Source of the DNA: Actinomycetota bacterium
GTDB lineage: Bacteria; Actinomycetota; Humimicrobiia; Humimicrobiales; Humimicrobiaceae
DNA length: 12,753 nt
Assembly: GCA_003155275.1 (NCBI GenBank)
Contig: PMCC01000161.1
Coordinates: 1 to 12,753, forward strand
Reading direction: 5' to 3'
Below are positions 11,749 to 12,753 of this stretch, one piece after another; within the stretch, counting starts at the first letter, position 1; every line of letters starts with the position of its first letter. A program made the translations under genes and the position numbers. The notes beneath the pieces are model-generated. The model was not told the origin of the DNA, did no database searches, and saw only the letters and a list, made by a program, of their open reading frames with translations.

Positions 11749-12753
11749 ATGGACAATGACCGGTTCCCTGATAATTTTATTTTAGGCACTGCAACATCTG
11801 CATTCCAGATAGAAGGTGAAGGAAAGACAGAATGGACAGGATTTATCGGTGAGGATGGAACGAGGCTTGGTTCTGCAACAGGCCACTACAGACGCTTTGA
11901 AGAGGACCTCGAGTACATACTCTATCTTGGAAATTCTTACAGATTTTCACCTGACTGGTCCAAGCTCCAGGACAAACCGTTTGGAAACCTCGATTCCGGC
12001 GCGCTCAAGCATTATGAAATAATTTTAAAAACCCTTAAAAGTAATAATAAAAAAGTACTCCTGGTGTTCAACCATTTCTCAAATCCTTTATGGATGTTTG
12101 ATTCCGGCGGATGGCCAAATAAAAACTCTGTTGCTTTCTATTTTGACTATGCAAAAAAAATCCTTGATGCATTTTCGGATTATATAGACATTGCCAATAC
12201 TTTCAATGAACCGAACGCTTATGTAAATATGGCCTATCTTTTTAACGGGTTTCCCCCAAAGAGATTTAATTTCATCTTAAGAAAAATGGCGCTTGCCAAT
12301 ATGTCTGAGGCGCACTGCAGTTTATATGACTACATAAAAGAAAAATATCCTGCAATACTTGTTGGAATTTCACAAGCCCATATGCTCTTTGAACAGCCCG
12401 AAAACCGGTCAAATTTTACCGGAAAGATGATAAAGAATTTTATTGATTCTATCCAGCATGAAAAAGTCCATGAGTTTTTTACAAAAAATGGCGAAAAGGC
12501 CGACTATATAGGTTTCAGTTATTACGGCAGGATACTTCTTGAAAAATTTCCTCTTATGGCATATCAGGAGAGGGGACGCAAAAGGCTTGATGAGCTTGGT
12601 ATTATTCATGATGATATGTGGGAGCTTTATCCGGAAGGATTGTACAGGATGCTTAAGTTTTTCCATGAGAAATATAAAAAGCCCCTGCTTATCACTGAGA
12701 ATGGCACCTGTACAAATGATGATAGTTTGCGAAAACAGAGCCTTTATAACCAT
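11749..12753 (+). CDS. Family 1 glycoside hydrolase (beta-glucosidase/galactosidase type), 3' end outside window
   Basis: An open frame of 335 codons runs to the window edge with no stop. GH1 enzymes are retaining (beta/alpha)8-barrel beta-glycosidases. Visible landmarks are FILGTATSAFQIEG near the N-terminus, GHYRRFEEDLEYILYLGNSYRFSPDW, NHFSNPLWMF with GGW, the acid/base E154 in TFNEPN, GFSYYG, LYPEGLYRML, and the nucleophile E317 in LLITENGT. Both catalytic residues are intact. The usual SIWDxF region is shortened to TEWTGF, and the two glutamates come earlier than in typical GH1 enzymes, so this is a compact member. Specificity cannot be read from the visible part. An in-frame TAA at 11743-11745 makes the ATG at 11749 the first start. 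Only a weak ribosome binding site and no clear promoter are visible. Confidence 0.93.
   Translation, partial: MDNDRFPDNFILGTATSAFQIEGEGKTEWTGFIGEDGTRLGSATGHYRRFEEDLEYILYLGNSYRFSPDWSKLQDKPFGNLDSGALKHYEIILKTLKSNNKKVLLVFNHFSNPLWMFDSGGWPNKNSVAFYFDYAKKILDAFSDYIDIANTFNEPNAYVNMAYLFNGFPPKRFNFILRKMALANMSEAHCSLYDYIKEKYPAILVGISQAHMLFEQPENRSNFTGKMIKNFIDSIQHEKVHEFFTKNGEKADYIGFSYYGRILLEKFPLMAYQERGRKRLDELGIIHDDMWELYPEGLYRMLKFFHEKYKKPLLITENGTCTNDDSLRKQSLYNH

Noticed and set aside
12409..12753. 114-aa minus-strand open frame at the right edge
   Set aside because: It lies antisense to the GH1 gene, which has clear catalytic motifs; the minus-strand translation shows no family signature and is a shadow frame.
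1..12753. Mobile element, CRISPR array, tRNA or riboswitch
   Set aside because: I saw no transposase or integrase motifs, no terminal inverted repeats, no regularly spaced repeat array and no tRNA-like cloverleaf, and the leaders are too short or unstructured to support a known riboswitch.

Overview
The window is AT-rich, densely coded bacterial chromosome. Most well-expressed genes have a strong AGGAGG-type ribosome binding site, and the promoters that can be read are sigma-70/sigma-A-like. The gene order pdxS-pdxT-yebC-ruvC-ruvA (probably followed by ruvB), the lemA-htpX pair and an EF-G2-type paralogue fit a Gram-positive-related lineage. Similar pdxST-yebC-ruvCAB order is known in Actinobacteria, so a low-GC, deep-branching uncultured actinobacterial lineage is one reasonable guess. 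That assignment is inference and uncertain. There is no integrase, transposase, tRNA, rRNA or CRISPR array, so this looks like core chromosome with a few lineage-specific genes.

Left half (1-5526, minus strand): a long co-directional run read right to left: lemA, htpX, pdxS, pdxT, yebC, ruvC, ruvA and what is probably the first codons of ruvB at the left edge. Several junctions are very tight: the htpX stop abuts the pdxS start, and yebC to ruvC is 8 nt. It joins envelope quality control (LemA, HtpX), pyridoxal 5'-phosphate synthesis (PdxS/PdxT), a YebC/TACO1-type translation or regulatory factor, and Holliday-junction processing (RuvC, RuvA). A clear extended -10 element precedes lemA.

Middle (5527-9599, plus strand): a 197-nt divergent promoter region leads to an EF-G-like GTPase (EF-G2 type, Tyr in place of the G3 histidine). 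Its stop overlaps by 4 nt the start of a membrane-anchored protein with an Ig-like and a CBM9/DOMON-like beta-sandwich domain. A weak terminator-like hairpin and a small SRPBCC/AHSA1-type protein follow.

Right part (9671-11605, minus strand): three genes I cannot assign to named families: a 247-aa soluble protein that may be translated from a leaderless mRNA, a 197-aa charged helical protein and a small four-helix membrane protein. Divergent from them, from 11749 to the window edge, is the first 335 codons of a family 1 glycoside hydrolase with both catalytic glutamates. It has no stop codon inside the window. The divergent spacer contains a perfect 22-bp AT-only palindrome.

I found no convincing evidence of a wholly new system. 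The best leads are the translationally coupled EF-G2/CBM9 pair and the unknown three-gene module next to the GH1 gene.
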